DNA of 64,000 nt from Cryptomeria japonica (taxonomy: Eukaryota > Streptophyta > Pinopsida > Cupressales > Cupressaceae). This document shows positions 1-12,887 of the stretch, one piece after another. The stretch is from positions 668,859,852 to 668,923,851 of the forward strand of contig NC_081412.1 in assembly GCF_030272615.1 (NCBI RefSeq), in the 5' to 3' direction. Under the pieces are notes generated by a model. The model made no database searches, had not been told where the DNA came from, and saw only the letters and a list, made by a program, of their open reading frames with translations. Position numbers and translations under genes: made by a program. The number at the start of each line of letters is the position of its first letter. The first letter of the stretch is position 1.

Positions 1-2152
1 TGTGCGTTTATATAGAATATCTCCAACATGCTGCTAAGTTGGCAAAGGTCAATTTAGGCAATTGTTTTAATGATGCGTCATAGTTTCTTTTCCAACATGC
101 CATGCAATCAAGACCCACCCTTGTAGTTGAGTTCCAAAATGAAATTTTCTTTTAATGCCTTGAGTTGTGCATCATGATTTGGAATATTCCTTTTCCAACT
201 CGCCAACCTTCCATTTTTCGAATTTTGGAGGGATTTTGGAAGATTCACTTTATCCATACATTTGGCAGAAAAACCCTAGGAGAGAAAACTTCAGGAGAGA
301 GAATTTTTGACTTGGGAAGGATTTTTTTGAAGTTTTTTTAGCTTTCCTTGCTCTGGAGGAGATTTTCAATGATTTTTCAACATCTCCTATTTTTTAGGGA
401 TTTTCCAAAATTAGAGTTTTAGGTCCATGTTAGAGGATATTCTCTCATGAACCCAAATCTGAAAGAATTTGAAGTTAGGATGAGATTTGATGCCTAAAAA
501 TGGATTTTTTAAAATTTTCCAACATCTATTTTTTAGGGATTTTCCAAAATTAGGGTTTCAGGTCCAAGTTAGAGAAAATTCTCTCATGAACTCAAATATG
601 GAAGAATTTGAAGTTAGGATAAGATTTGATGCCTAAAAATGGATTTTTAAAAAAATTTTCTGAGGGGAATTTTCCTTTTCAATCTATCCTTGACCCCTGA
701 ATTTCCATGCCTTAGAAATTTTTTCCATTTTGACTTGGGCGTGGAAAATTCGCTAAGTGAAGGAATTCTCATTTTTCCTTGATAACTTCATTTTGGAGCA
801 AATCACTCTCCTTGGGCGCTAAATCACCTTGAGGGTGGAATTTTCAATTTCTTCATCTTTCCTTGGCATTGGGGTTTTAGTGCTTTCTCCTTGCCTTGGG
901 CGCCAGATCACCTTGATGAAGGAATTCAACTCTAGCATGTTTTTCCATTCCTATCTCATTTTGGCGCCCTTCTCCACCTTTGGGCGCCATTTCTCGTGTG
1001 AAGGAATTCCATCATTTTTGGATTTTCCTTACCTTCTCCATTCTGACAGTCTTCTCTGTGCACGGGCACTAGATTGCCTATGTGGTGGAAATTTGGATTT
1101 TGTGTGTTTTCCATGGTGAATTGACTTTGGTGCCCTCACTTCATCTTGGGCACTGTTTCATTCTGGGCAAGGAATTTAACTTTCACATGCTTTTCCTTGA
1201 CTTCTTCTATTTAGTGCCTTGCTTCTACCTTGGGTGTTAATTTCACTTGAGGAAGGAAATTTGATGTTTTTAACATTTTCCATGCCTTTGTCATTTTAGC
1301 GCTCTCTTCCTAATGCGCTATTTTGCCTTGGTGATGGAATTTCCACTTTTTTCAAGTTTTCCATGCCTTAGTGATTTTGGCGCCCTTCTCTGGACTAAAA
1401 TCACCACATGGTGGAATTTTGGCATTTTAAGTTCTTTTCCAGACTTAGCCATCATTGCACATTTTTTGGATCGAGGTACCATCTTGGGGAATTGGAGTGA
1501 TTTTCCTGCTAGACTTAGAAGATATTTGTGCTTTCCACTTTTGGAATGGATGCTCACACAGCCATTTTTCGATCAACTGCCTGCTTTTTTACTTTTCGGA
1601 TTTAGGAATGTTCATGAATACCTGGTCTTCAGTGCTTGCCTGCGAAGAACTTGACACAAATAGACCTTCCAAAAATAGAAAGTATTTCAAAATGTCAACG
1701 TTAGGGCAAAACAGTACGCAAAAGGACTTATTAAAAATAGAAATTAGTAAGTTTGATTTTTGGCAAAGCGAAGACAATCTGGGAGGCAGTGAAATCCCTA
1801 AAAAAATAGGAACTTTCTAAAAAAAGAAAATTACTCAGAATTCGCTCAAATTTCATGTGTAGGTTCCTTAAAAGGGTCCTAATTCCAATGCAGTGGTCAG
1901 TTTTTCGAAAAATCTAAAATCTAGGTCTAAAGGACAAAACCCTAAAAATGACAAAACGAGCTCCAGACTTGGCCAAATTTGCTCAAATGAGCTGCAGAAT
2001 TGATCAAATTTAACCCCACTCACTTGCAAACTTAGAGGATTGACGAGACTGCCACAAAAAAGACACAAAAGACCAAAACCAAAAGACCAAAAGGGCCTAG
2101 AAAGTAGGGGGTCCCCATTTGGAATGGGGTGATGTGTGATTAGGTCACAACA
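1..2152 (-). mobile_element. Truncated copy B of the TGTTGTGAC hairpin-array family
   Basis: Seen: read on the minus strand from 2152, it opens TGTTGTGACCTAATCACAC and then a CCCCATT...AAATGGGG palindrome. This matches the starts of the elements at 5472 (+), 29016 (+) and 38374 (-). The first few hundred bases and the following array match the 5472 copy best, so these two form one subfamily. Only the 5' part is in the window, and the element runs off the left edge. Its TSD would be GTACC at 2153-2157, which cannot be confirmed. The plus-strand open frames here are chance frames in the repeat. It is treated as a fossil, and no coding part is visible. Confidence 0.8.
800..1640 (-). repeat. Hairpin tandem array of copy B (about 84-bp units)
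   Basis: Units recur about every 83-85 bp. Each has a GGCGCCC...GGGCGCC type inverted pair about 10-20 nt apart, as at 962-987 (GGCGCCC and GGGCGCC), and a GGAATTT-like word. Spacers between hairpins have diverged far more than the hairpin arms. It is the mirror image of the array at 6180-6960. Confidence 0.75.
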
Positions 2153-2229
2153 GTACCCACTCATAATCATTGGTCCATTCATGTGCATTTTGATTATAAG
2201 TCTAGCCCACCACCTATGTCAACACTCCT

Positions 2230-3900
2230 TGGCCTTGGGTGTTGGTGCAAGTCTTTAGAGATAGTGGAATTACATGTCTGAGCACCAAGAAGTTGGCACC
2301 ATTGTCAAGGATATGACATCTTGGCTCTTGTTTTTAAGACCTTTGTAACACAGTCATTGAAGAAAGTTTTGCAGCTGTGCTCTTTTTTTTGTTGTTGTGA
2401 AATTGGCATCTCATCAATTGACACCAACAAATTGGTGCCATTGTCAGGGATGCATTAAAGGATTCAAGATTGTTGAAGACTTTGCTGGTGGAAGGCAACT
2501 CAATATTTTTTTCCTCCTTAGTGTTTCTCTTGCTCCAAGGTTTTTGTCATTTTTTAAGGTAGCAACTTTGTTGTCATGAATCAAAGTGTTTTGCTATTTC
2601 TAATACTACCAGTTTGTTGACAGCATCACAAAGTTGTGTCTCAACATGTGGCATTGTAAAAGGGTAAGTCCCTCTTCTCCTCTTTCTCATGGTGATATTG
2701 TGATTCTTTAGAAAGGAAATGTCTACTTGTAGGAAGTGTGTCCTGATGTGCTATAAATTTGCAGTTGTAGCCTTTAGAACTAAATACACTGATAGGGCTG
2801 TTCCTCCATATGCCTTTTCCTATTCTTCAAGCCCTTCTTATTTTGTTATTGAGAGTGACTCAAAATATTACAGTGATGCATAGTATTGTTGTGGTAGTTA
2901 TACTCCAACTCGTAGTCATTCCCAAAGCCTACAAGTATCTAGGCAAATATACGATCAACTCATTAGGCAACAGAAGGAACTTGAAAGACAAATCAAGTTG
3001 CTTGAATCTAAACTGTGATACAATGCTCTACTTGCTGCCACAAAGAATCATGTTGTTCAAACTCCCATCATTCCCCTTCATACTATCTATAGGCAACTTG
3101 ACTTGTCATGGTTCAAATATGAAATGAAAACAATGATTGGAATTGTTCTAAATTGATGTATTAGTTTGATGGGCTTGATGCCATTGAAGGGGTGTCACAC
3201 ATTATCACAGTATTTGATTTTATGGAGGATCTTCATTTTGAGGATGAAGACTTGTGGATGTGGTTCTTTGTTAGGTCTTTATGCGGGAAGCCGCAAAGCT
3301 GGTTTAGCAGCTTTTTGTTGTGGTAGTTCTTTTCTTGGAATGACCTTATGACTCATTTTGTCAAGTACATTTGCAGTGCTGATCATGTTTCTCCTTTTGA
3401 AAATTGATTAACATCAAAAGATAAGAAAGAGAGTCTGTTTGTGACTTTAGTCATGGGTTTGTTATGGGACATTCGTGTATTCCAAGGAAGTACAAGCCTG
3501 GTATATTTGCCTCCATTGACTTATTTTTTGATGCATATGAGATTGGTCTAAGCATAGTGATGTAGTTAATTAAATCACTAGCTTGCAGTAGGCCTATGCA
3601 TGAGTTGACAACCTTGAAAAGCAAGAGATGTATATATAAAGGGGTTGTCAACTCCAAAGGCTCATATCGAAAATATGCTGTCTGTTTTGGCTGCCCAAAA
3701 GATCCTTGTTTTGGTGACTATTCATTAGAGGTTGATGATGATGGCATAACAACTTGGGATGGTTTCATTGACAAGGTGGGTAGTGTTTGCACCAATTTGC
3801 AGTTGGGTGGGTCAGCTCCTGAAGATTATATTGCAGGTGTTTGTGTGGAAGGAGAAGTGCATGATATGTCTTGTGGTTCTTAAATTTTTACTTAGTTTGT
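2230..3900 (+). mobile_element. Athila/Tat-type Ty3-gypsy fossil (primer site and gag part)
   Basis: Seen: TGGTGCCATTGTCAGGGA at 2433-2450 is a decayed form of the TGGCGCCGTTGCCGGGGA tRNA-Asp primer site known from Athila/Tat elements. A similar word (TTGGCACCATTGTCAAGGA) lies near 2291. From about 2810 to 3420 short stretches in several frames resemble gypsy gag, with the typical LCGKPQSWFSS word near 3285. The copy is heavily broken, with many breaks, and has no recognisable LTRs. The 95-codon open frame at 3596-3883 is not recognised and may be part of the same fossil. Confidence 0.55.
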
Positions 3901-5455
3901 TGATGATTTATGCATTGACTATTATTATTTAGATCTAAGTTACCAATTTGGGTTTGGGTTCGGGGGTTTAGTTCATGGATTCAGTCAAAACTTTTTTGGG
4001 GTTGGGTTTCTCCATACAAAAACATATAAAAATCAGAAATATATACATATTTGCTGCAGTAATTAAGTTCAAAATACAACAGTATATTAAAAGTCAAATA
4101 ACATAGCAAAATACATCACCATATTAATAGTCAAATATTAGTCAACAATCAACCATCATTGCTCAAATATCATATGGATCATCAAAAATATTATCAACAT
4201 AACCATTCATATTAGATGATGTATGTAGTGGTACATTAGAACCACAAATAGTGCCATTGGCATTGGCACTAGCACTAGCACTGACACTGACACTGACACT
4301 AGCTCTCTCCTACTCACTAGTTGGCTCATAGTCACCATCAACATCAAGTGCAACAAAGTGGGCAATGGAAGCATCCAAGTCAATACACTTTGGCTCAATA
4401 TCCACTTCCTTGTGTCCCTTATTTCTAGCCACTTTCTTTGTGTGTAAGGAGGTAGACGTTTGGATGTTTTGTATGTCATATTTCAGGGTTAGGGGGGTGA
4501 ATGGCACTTTTTGGAGTAAAATAAATGAAAAAAATTGTGAATTCATCGATTGGGCGTGTGAGGGAGCAAAATTCTTTATGGGTTTGCTTAGGTTTGTTTG
4601 GGCTGAACCCAAAACCTTTCGGAAGAACCCTGTATAGATCCACATGGGACTAGACTCGGACCTCGAACTGGGTTTGAAATGGACCGAGATCTAGAGCTCA
4701 ATCCGACAACCAATGATATCAAACCTTCTAACCACAAGGGCATCAATCTTGATGTGAACCTGTTGGATATGTTGTAGATATGGATATTACCATTTCAACA
4801 ATTTCTTTTGCTTGCATGCAAGCAAAGGAAAAAGTAGAAAGTGTTTAACAGTTTGGTGGTAGAAATAAGTATGATATTGTAGGTTGCAAAAATGAAATTA
4901 AAATGGAGAGGCAATGGGATGGATTTAGCCCATTATTTTGAGATGCCTTGTTTTGACTCTTATGCTGCTGATAATAATGAAAATGTGGACTATGAGTTTG
5001 ATCCAAGCACGAAGTAGCCCACCAACACATGTGAAGATGATGTATGCTGGCCACAAGTTATCCAAGGGCTTGATGTGAGCACACGCAACTATGGGGATTT
5101 GTTTTGTGAAGGATAAACTTCTAATGTTGTGGATGATGGTGATGCCTTAGAGTTGGAATGTTTCACATTAATCCAACATACAAGTGGGAGTGGCATTGAG
5201 TTGTATCACACATATGAACTTGAAGACGAACATGTTGTAGCACGACTTGATTGTAATATACTAGGCTAAATATTTAAGTCAATATTATTTAAAAAACCTC
5301 TGCAAATATTTGATATTTTGAACTATTAAAATTTGGGTTTACATATTTTAACCCTATTCTTGCAAATTGTAACTAACCGAGTCAAAATGTGATGCAAATA
5401 ATCTGATATTTAGGATAAATATTATTTGAATCGAGTATGGAAACTTTAACCACTT
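3901..5455. other. Gene-free stretch with decayed unknown repeats
   Basis: No convincing gene. A G/T-rich segment (3950-4010) and a segment near 4640-4740 look like the edges of an old DNA transposon. Between them a minus-strand frame (4310-4480) ends in an acidic run, which would suit a hAT transposase tail, but this is too weak to name. 4850-5270 holds broken open frames without a recognised match. 5270-5455 is AT-rich. Confidence 0.4.
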
Positions 5456-6179
5456 TAGCATGTAAGAATCCTATTGTGACCTAATCACACATCACCCTAT
5501 CCTAGATGGGGACCTCCCCTACCTTTTAGGCCATCTCGGTCGTTTAGTTTTTTTTTTTTTTGGTCTTTTGTTGGCAATCTCATCAGTCTCTCTGCTTTGC
5601 AAGTGTTTGGGTTTAAATTAATTAAGTCTTCTTTTTGTTTGAGTGAATTTGGTGAAGTCTGGGGCTTGTTTTGTCAATTTTAGGGTTTTTGCCTTTAGTC
5701 CTAGATTTTAGGGGTTTCTATTTGGGTTTTTGAAAATCTGAACATATAACTGGAATCAGGACCTTTCAAGGAACCTCCCAGTAAAATTTGAGCCAAAATG
5801 GAGCAACTTTCTATTTTTAGAAAGTTCCTATTTTTTAGGGATTTTACTGAGTCTAGAATGTCATCATTTTGCCAAAAATCAAACTTACTATTTTTAGTAA
5901 TTTCTATTTTTAGTAAGTTTCTATTTATAGTAAGTCATTCTGTGTCTTGTTTTAGGGGTCTAACACTGAGGTTCTGAAAATTTTCTATTTTTGGCAGGAC
6001 CATTAAAGCAAGGTGATGAAGATCAAGCATCCACGACTACTTATTTCGGAAAGTCAGAAAGAAGACAAAATCACTCAAAAAATGGCTAAGTGTTTGAAAT
6101 CCATTCCTGAAAAGGAAAGCTCAAGAAATTCACCTAAGTTCGGAAGAAGCAAGAGTGAAATTCCCTCCCCTGGAGGAAT

Positions 6180-6960
6180 TCACACTCAACTGCCAAACAG
6201 GGCGCTAAACTGGAGGAGTCATGGAGGATTCAAAAAAATACAATATTCCATGACACATGCAAAATGCCGCCCTAGGGTGATGAAGGGCGCTAAAACTTAA
6301 ATGTCATGGAAGGAGGAAAAAAATCATGAATTCCTTCCCTTAGTCAAATTTGCGCCCTAGCACTGAGGAGGGCGCCAAATTGGGAGGTGCAAGGAATCCA
6401 TGGAAATGTTGAAATTCCATGGCCAAGTCAAAATGGCGCCTAAGAATGATGGAGGGTACCAAAACCAAGGGAAGATGGAAAATCCAAATGAAGTATGAAT
6501 TCCTCCTCACCACCAAAAATCCGCCCAAGAAGGTCAAATGGCGCCAAAACATGGTCAACAAGGAGAATGGAGAAAGGAGTGAATTCCTTGGCCATGGTAA
6601 AAACCTGCCCTACTCCCTAGGAGGGCACCAAATTTGAAGAGTCAAGGAAGGATAGACAAAATCATGAATTCCTACCCCAGGTGAAATTTCCGCCCTAAGA
6701 CATGGAAGGGCGCCGAAATGTTGTATGCATGGAAGGATAAAAAATTGTAAATTCCTTGACCTAAGGGAAATTCCGCCCAACACTCAAAGAGGGCGCCAAA
6801 GAGGGGTAATGAAGGAAAATATTGAAAATCATGAATTCCTCCTTCCTTGAGAAATAGCGCCCTAGGGGAGAGGAAGGCGCCAAAAGTAAGGGGTTAGGGA
6901 AATTGCAATATGAAAAAATTCCTTCACAATAGGAGAATTGCACCTTGGCTGAGAGAGGAA
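6180..6960 (+). repeat. Hairpin tandem array of copy A (about 84-bp units)
   Basis: About nine units. The left arm GCGCCCTA (or CCGCCC) recurs with its following base at 6273, 6358, 6441, 6537, 6611, 6696, 6779, 6863 and 6945, giving gaps of 85, 83, 96, 74, 85, 83, 84 and 82. Each left arm is followed 8-15 nt later by GGGCGCC. GCGCCAAA, the plant E2F consensus on the minus strand, occurs exactly four times. Arms are better kept than spacers. Confidence 0.8.
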
Positions 6961-7673
6961 TGTTGAAATGGCTAAGTCAAGGAGAGTCAAGGAAATGACA
7001 AATTCCAAGACATAGTGAATTCCATGCTTAAGCTTGAAAACTCGAAAATTTGTCTGAGGCATGAAAATCCAAGGGTCAAGGAGGAATGAAAAGCAAAAAT
7101 CCCCTCGGGAGAATTGTTGAAATTTCCATTTTAGACACCGAATCTTATTAGAATCTGGAAATTTTTATAGATTTGGAATCGTGAGAGATTTCTCTCTCTA
7201 ATGGACTCGACTCCTAAGTTTTAGGAGGATCTCTAAAAAATAGGAGATGTTGGAGAAGCATGGAAAATTCCTCCCGGAGCAAGAAAAGTCAAGCTAAGAT
7301 GATGAATAAGGCGAATCTTGAAGAATTCCAATTTCCCTCCGAAATTTGAAAGAATGGAAAGTTAATGAGTTGGCAGAATGAATATTCTAAGTATGACACA
7401 TGACTTAGTGCATTAAGTGAAACTTCCTAATTCGAACTCAATTACAAGGAAAGTTCCATTTGCATGGCGCAGTGATTGGGAAAGTATGACGCATATTAAA
7501 TTCAATTACCAAATTAATGCCTCCCAACTTAGCAGTACGATTTGAAGAATTCTATTTAAGCATGAAGAAGCGTTTCATTTCTCACGTGCAGGATTTAAGA
7601 AAAAAGAATTGGAGAAGTGAAGAAAGGTCATACTTAGTCGATTTTTCATCATTTTCAAGGTGCTTTTTCAGGA

Positions 7674-10600
7674 TGGCGGAATCAAGGAAGACAACTACCA
7701 TCACCAGACAAGCATTGATCAAGGCAGAGATGAAAGGTTTCCTTCCTAGTTCCAAATGAATTCTAGATGGAAGGAAATCAGCGATACAAATTTGGGCACA
7801 TTCAACCTGGCTGCCTTCAAGATTTGAATGTTCAAAACAACAGGGCATAATCCATCACCAACAGTTGTCAAATTTGTCAAGAGCGGAATTGTTGCGGCAA
7901 CTGGTTTTCCTCCTGCTATTCAATATCCAGATTTAATTTTGGAGTGTGCAAAGCATTATAATCCGAAGCGGAAGACAATTTCAACATCAGATGGCAGGCT
8001 GTTGGCGACATTGACTCTGGAGGCAATTGGTGAAGCTTTCGGAATTCCTTCACACCATTCCATGACGTACAAGACTATCAGCGGAGCTCAAGCAGTGTAT
8101 GATGCGGGTCCTGCCAGGTGTGCTGACATTATCAACAAACAGTGGCTGCTGAAGCCTAGGCCGCATATTTCCAAAATGCCAAAGACTCTCACTATCTTTG
8201 AATTCAAATAGGAATATGTGGACCTGATAAAGATGCTGAGCAGGGTAATGGGATGTTCACATATTGTGAATTTTGAAACATGGATGTTTTTCTACATTGA
8301 CAAGATAATGAATGTAAACGGGCTGGTTGATTGGGCTAAATTGATTAGTCATTACATGCACAAACAACTGAGGAACTTGAAAGAAAGAAAGTCTCAATCC
8401 TTCTTCATGAGCTCTTATCTATATGCTTGCACGAAGGGGAGGATTTGATGGTCTGCCAGCAAGTGGAATCATTGGTTGCGGACCAGCACAACTGAAAGTG
8501 CATGAGTGTTATCCTCAGCTGCATCTTCACAATGTTAGTTCTTATAGGCTGGCGAATTACACCTTCGCTATGTAGTTGACGTGGCTTATGCAGAAGCAGT
8601 TGCACGTAAGGGTGTCGCCACAAGCAAGGGTCTTGGTTCAGAAGTATGGAGCCATATTCTTACAGTTTCCAAAGTTCACTTACATCAGGACGCAGGGATT
8701 CTCATTCCAGTCATACAAGTTGCCAAGGTATCCATCAGACAAATTTATACTGCTGGAACTCATGAGGCAGTTAACAGCCTATGATCAGCTACAAAAGAAG
8801 AAGAAGAAGAAGCAGTCCATTGAATTCCCAGTTGTCCTAGGTGATTTCATGGAAATATGGCCAGGTTTGGAAGCAACTGAGAGTGCAGTGAAGGAGTTAG
8901 CATTTTATCGCCTGCCATTTTATACATCCATAGCTCAATATGATCCTTACCGCCAAATCAGAAAGGTTGTTGGTATAAAATTCATACACAAATTCCACTT
9001 AGAAGATTATTGGGCAAGTGCCAAGGATGACCTTGAAGTTCGGAGGAAAATGAATTCTAAACTTCCCCTTGACACCATCAGGTTAATTGAAATCTACCAA
9101 GTGCCGGATCAGGTGAAGGAGGATTCGGACCTAATGCAACCTGAATTTGAGAAAGTGAAAGATCAACCCATTCAGTTGCCATATTGGTCGGTGCCCGAAA
9201 TTGAGATTTGAATGTCCTGGCTAGACCCCTGCTGAAATTCACTGAACACTGGGTTGATCGGCAGATAAGGAAGTTGACGGAAGGAAATGTTCATTTTACA
9301 TATTAGTTGGTGGGAAGTCTGGACTCCCATAGTGAAACAACTAAAAGATCTTCCTAGGCCCAGGCAGAAGGAGAAGTCCGGATTGATAAAGGAAAAAGTG
9401 CTCCGAAGAGGCCAAGGATGGCAAAGAAGAAGGATATCCAGCAGGGAGTTCATCATGAAGCCCAACATGAAATCCATCAGGAAGTTCCTCAAGAAGTTCA
9501 ACAAGAGGTGCAACAGAAAGAACCTCCGAGAAAGAGAGCAAGGGTAGAAATGGTGCAGTCATCGGCGAGTTCTTCTAGTGTACATGAGGTAGAAATGTTC
9601 GTACGAGAAAATCCACCGGATCCACCTCTAGGCGATACTCCAACACTAGATTTACTCAGTATTAGTGCTTCACACAAACCCAATTAGTCAAGTAGTCAAA
9701 GACAAGAAAGTCCTCCACACTAGGAAGAGACTCATCAAGATAGCTTCGTGGAAGCCATCCTTGGTGAAATGGAGGAAGAATCACAGGAGCAAGAGAACAT
9801 GGAAATCCATAGTCACTACATTCCTGCTCCTAATTGGCTGATAGAGAGGCTGAGGAAGGAACCGAAAAAGGAAATTGATCCAGCTCGGGAATTATAAGTT
9901 GTTGAAGAGGATGGATCAGCGAGCAGAAAAGAAGGCTCCCCGGAAATTTTCTAAAGTCGTGAGCGATCAATCTGGATCCTGGACCCTGCACAAAGCTGAG
10001 CCTGCAGTGGATAAGGGCAGGAATGAAATTAGGCAAGAAGATTATGTTATCAGATAGGTTGATCTTGGTCCTGCTTCCACAGGACAAGTAATTGGAGACT
10101 TCGAAGGATCTTCCTTAGCCATGAAGGAAAAGATGCTGAAGACGAAGGCAAAATGTAAAGGCTGAGGGAAGAAAATAGAGCTTATGTGAGTACATCAGAA
10201 GTTTTAAACGGCCACTCAGGGAAGCAAGTCCTTCATTCATTCCTCCTTCCCTTCCTAAGGAAGTTGTTGATGATGCAGAGGTAATTAGAGCAATGGCACA
10301 AAATTCCAGGGAGTGGGTAGAGGATGTTTACACTGAAGCAGGAAAATTCATCGAGGACTTGGCTTAGCATCATTCAAGGTTTGTTGCCTTTTAGAACAGA
10401 TTGGAAGTAGCGGAAGGATTGTGGGAAGATGTTCATATATATCAGGACCTAACCATTCCGCGACTCAGGGCTCTAACGAAGAATCCAAGGCAAACACTAA
10501 TCGATGGGAAAGTTATTCAAGAGAATGAGGTATATGACTTTCCCTGGTGGTTTTGCATTGTTTGCTCAGGAAAAAACACCTTTGATAAATTCAGCATGGA

Positions 10601-11003
10601 ATCTTTAACCTTGAAAGACTTGATTAGAAGGGTGCAGGAAGAAGTCATCAATGCAATTGAAACACTGTTCACAAAGAAGCTCAGTGAGAATGGAGTAACA
10701 ATGAACTCCTTGAAATTGCAGTTGCACGAGTTCTTCTTCGTAGGTTCATTCACTAAGGAACATTTTGCAAATGTTTCTTCATTTTCCAGTACAATGAAGA
10801 GGACACAAGAAATCATGATGGAATGGGAAAGCTTCTTTTCCAAGAGTGAGGAGGAAATTACTTTGATGGAGTTTGATATTGAAAATGTGCCAAGTATCTC
10901 CATCAGGGAGTTGGACGCTGTTGTCAGTAAATTCATTGCATATGCAATTAATGAACGAGATAATGGTCGTCCATTCTTGGACGAGAATCTTTTGGCCGAA
11001 TAG
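7674..11003 (+). pseudogene. Broken copy of the family protein in copy A
   Basis: Seen: an ATGGCG start directly follows a pyrimidine-rich tract ending in AG, the same arrangement as in the 29016 copy. Segments at 7828-8211, 8218-8448 and 8576-9211 match the protein at 31966-34191 by eye (GFPPAIQ, CAKHY, INKQWLLKPRP, PSDKFILLE, SKLPLD). The segment at 10401-11003 matches the tail coded at 34554-35147 (FIAYA near the end). The protein is not a standard gag-pol product. Its middle part weakly resembles the uncharacterised plant transposon-associated domain seen in many plant elements; that is inference. The copy is broken, with several breaks. Confidence 0.7.
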
Positions 11004-12313
11004 TGGCGGCACATTTTCTGTTGGAATATTTTTTGACTTAGTGGCAGCCCAGTTAATGCATGTTGAATGCATGAGGAATCTTCTTGCATGCAGCTGTCTT
11101 ATCAATGGTTTTATGACAAATTCCCTACGCATGTAGCCGTCGCATGGGGAATGACAGGCATTTATTTCTTGCATGGAATGTTTGTTGTATTTTGGGCAAG
11201 TTTGATGTAATGGGGTGCATTTAATGCACAAATGGATGCCATTTTGGGTTTTGAATTAATTGTATATGGGCTTAGTGGGCATTAATAGCTGATTCCCGCC
11301 TTGTTGCTTCTTGAGTGGGTAATCTGTAGGGTTTGCATGTGGTCAAGGTCAGAAGCCTATGGGGTGTTCCCCCCTCGTTTGAAGGGAAGGAGAGATTGTT
11401 GTCAGAGATTGTTGGTAAGGATTGTTGAAGTAGCCAACTTAATACATTGTTCGATTTTGATGGTGTATTCTTGTTCTATTTTAGCAATCTGCATGGTCTT
11501 TCTCTCTTCAGTTAGAATAGATTTTGCTTTATCTTGTTAGAAGAACTGGATTTGATACAATTACTTGTTGCAAAGTCCGAGCTCATACTTTTGGTGTGCA
11601 GCTGATTGTTGCATATAGTGCAAAGTTAGCCTAAGCCTTTGTTATATGTGTATGCTTAACTTCGATTATCAATGAAGATTGTTTGATTTGATGGTCTACA
11701 TTGGTGATCTGAAAAACCTCTACACACCCTTTGAAGATTGCACTGCCTTCGCGTAGTTGTGCTCTACTGGCGAAACAAAGCGTGGTTTGATTTTGCATGA
11801 GTGATCCTGTCTCTTGTTCTTAGGATTAGATTAGCCTTAGCCTAGTTCCCAAAACTTTTCCTCATTTACTTTTCTGCATATCTTAAATCCAAAAATCCCA
11901 AAAATAGAGCTTTCATTGCAAATCATTCATATAGCAATCCTTGAACTTGCATAAATTTGTTGTCCTCTTCAAGTGAATGTGTAAGGCCCCTTGGGTTAAC
12001 AACAAACCCATCAACTGACTGAGTCACGCCCATGCATTGAAGGAACCTTGGAGTTAACCGTTTGAACTTTTCGTGCAATCTTAGTATACAGACTAATTTT
12101 GATCAAGAGAGAGTAAGGTGGCTGTTGGAAACTTTATTCTGTGTTCGGCGTAGTCATAAAAAACACGTCAGCAAACCCCTATCCCTTTGCTCTTAATTTT
12201 CTTAGTTTGGGTTGTTTGACATTTTGTCAAACACTTGGCATGTATTCATCTTAAAGTCTGATTTTCTTAATTTCCTTGAGTTTTTTGTTATGGCAGCCCA
12301 GTATGTGTTTGTT

Positions 12314-12887
12314 GTTTTGGTTTTGTCTTGCAATGTGAATAAATATTGAAACCAACTAACACACTCAGCAATACTAATAATCACAAATACAACTTCAGAT
12401 GTTTCTAAGCATGTATGACACTGCTGTAGCTGGTTTTGGGCATGTATGGCACCTCCTCAGCCCAATATGACTCACACAAACTCCCAGCAAGTACAGATTG
12501 GTACGGCCAGCAAAGGGAGGATGACCTTCAGCAACTTGCACTCAAACTCCTCCCTCAAACTCTCAAATCGACTCCAATAATCACAAATACAACTTCAGAT
12601 GTTTTGGTTTTGTCTTGCAATGTGAATAAATATTGAAATCAGCTAACAAACTCAGCAATACTAATAATCACAAATGCAACTTCAGATGTTCCTAAGCATG
12701 TATGACATTGCTGTAGCTGGTTTTGGGCATGTATAGCACCTCCTCAGCCCAATGTGACTCACACAAACTCCCAGCAAGTACAGATTGGTACGGCCGGCAA
12801 AGGGAGGATGACCTTCAGCAACTTGCACTCAAACTCCTCCCTCAAACTCTCAAATCGACTCCAATAATACTATAAACCACATTCAAA
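12314..12887. repeat. 287-bp tandem duplication inside the old LTR
   Basis: GTTTTGGTTTTGTCTTG starts at 12314 and again at 12601. The following roughly 270 bp, with CAGCAAGTACAGATTGGTACG in both units, are nearly identical. This is a local duplication within the old solo LTR. Confidence 0.8.

Larger units (their letters stand above)
5472..12173 (+). mobile_element. Copy A of the TGTTGTGAC hairpin-array family
   Basis: Seen: it starts TATTGTGACCTAATCACAC and ends AAACACGTCAGCA, matching the ends of the copies at 29016-36194 and 26696-38374. Flanking 5-mers are AATCC (5467-5471) and AACCC (12174-12178), an imperfect TSD. Order: conserved 5' end, 84-bp hairpin array, protein-coding remnant, a long 3' non-coding part, and a conserved 3' end of about 200 bp that includes an AAGGCCCCTTG word. 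There is no second LTR inside. It is an older fossil than the 29016 copy and is broken at several places. Confidence 0.85.

Noticed and set aside
829-1820. Plus-strand open frames of 96-121 codons
   Set aside because: They lie in the copy B hairpin array, which belongs to a minus-strand element, and have no match or codon pattern of a gene.
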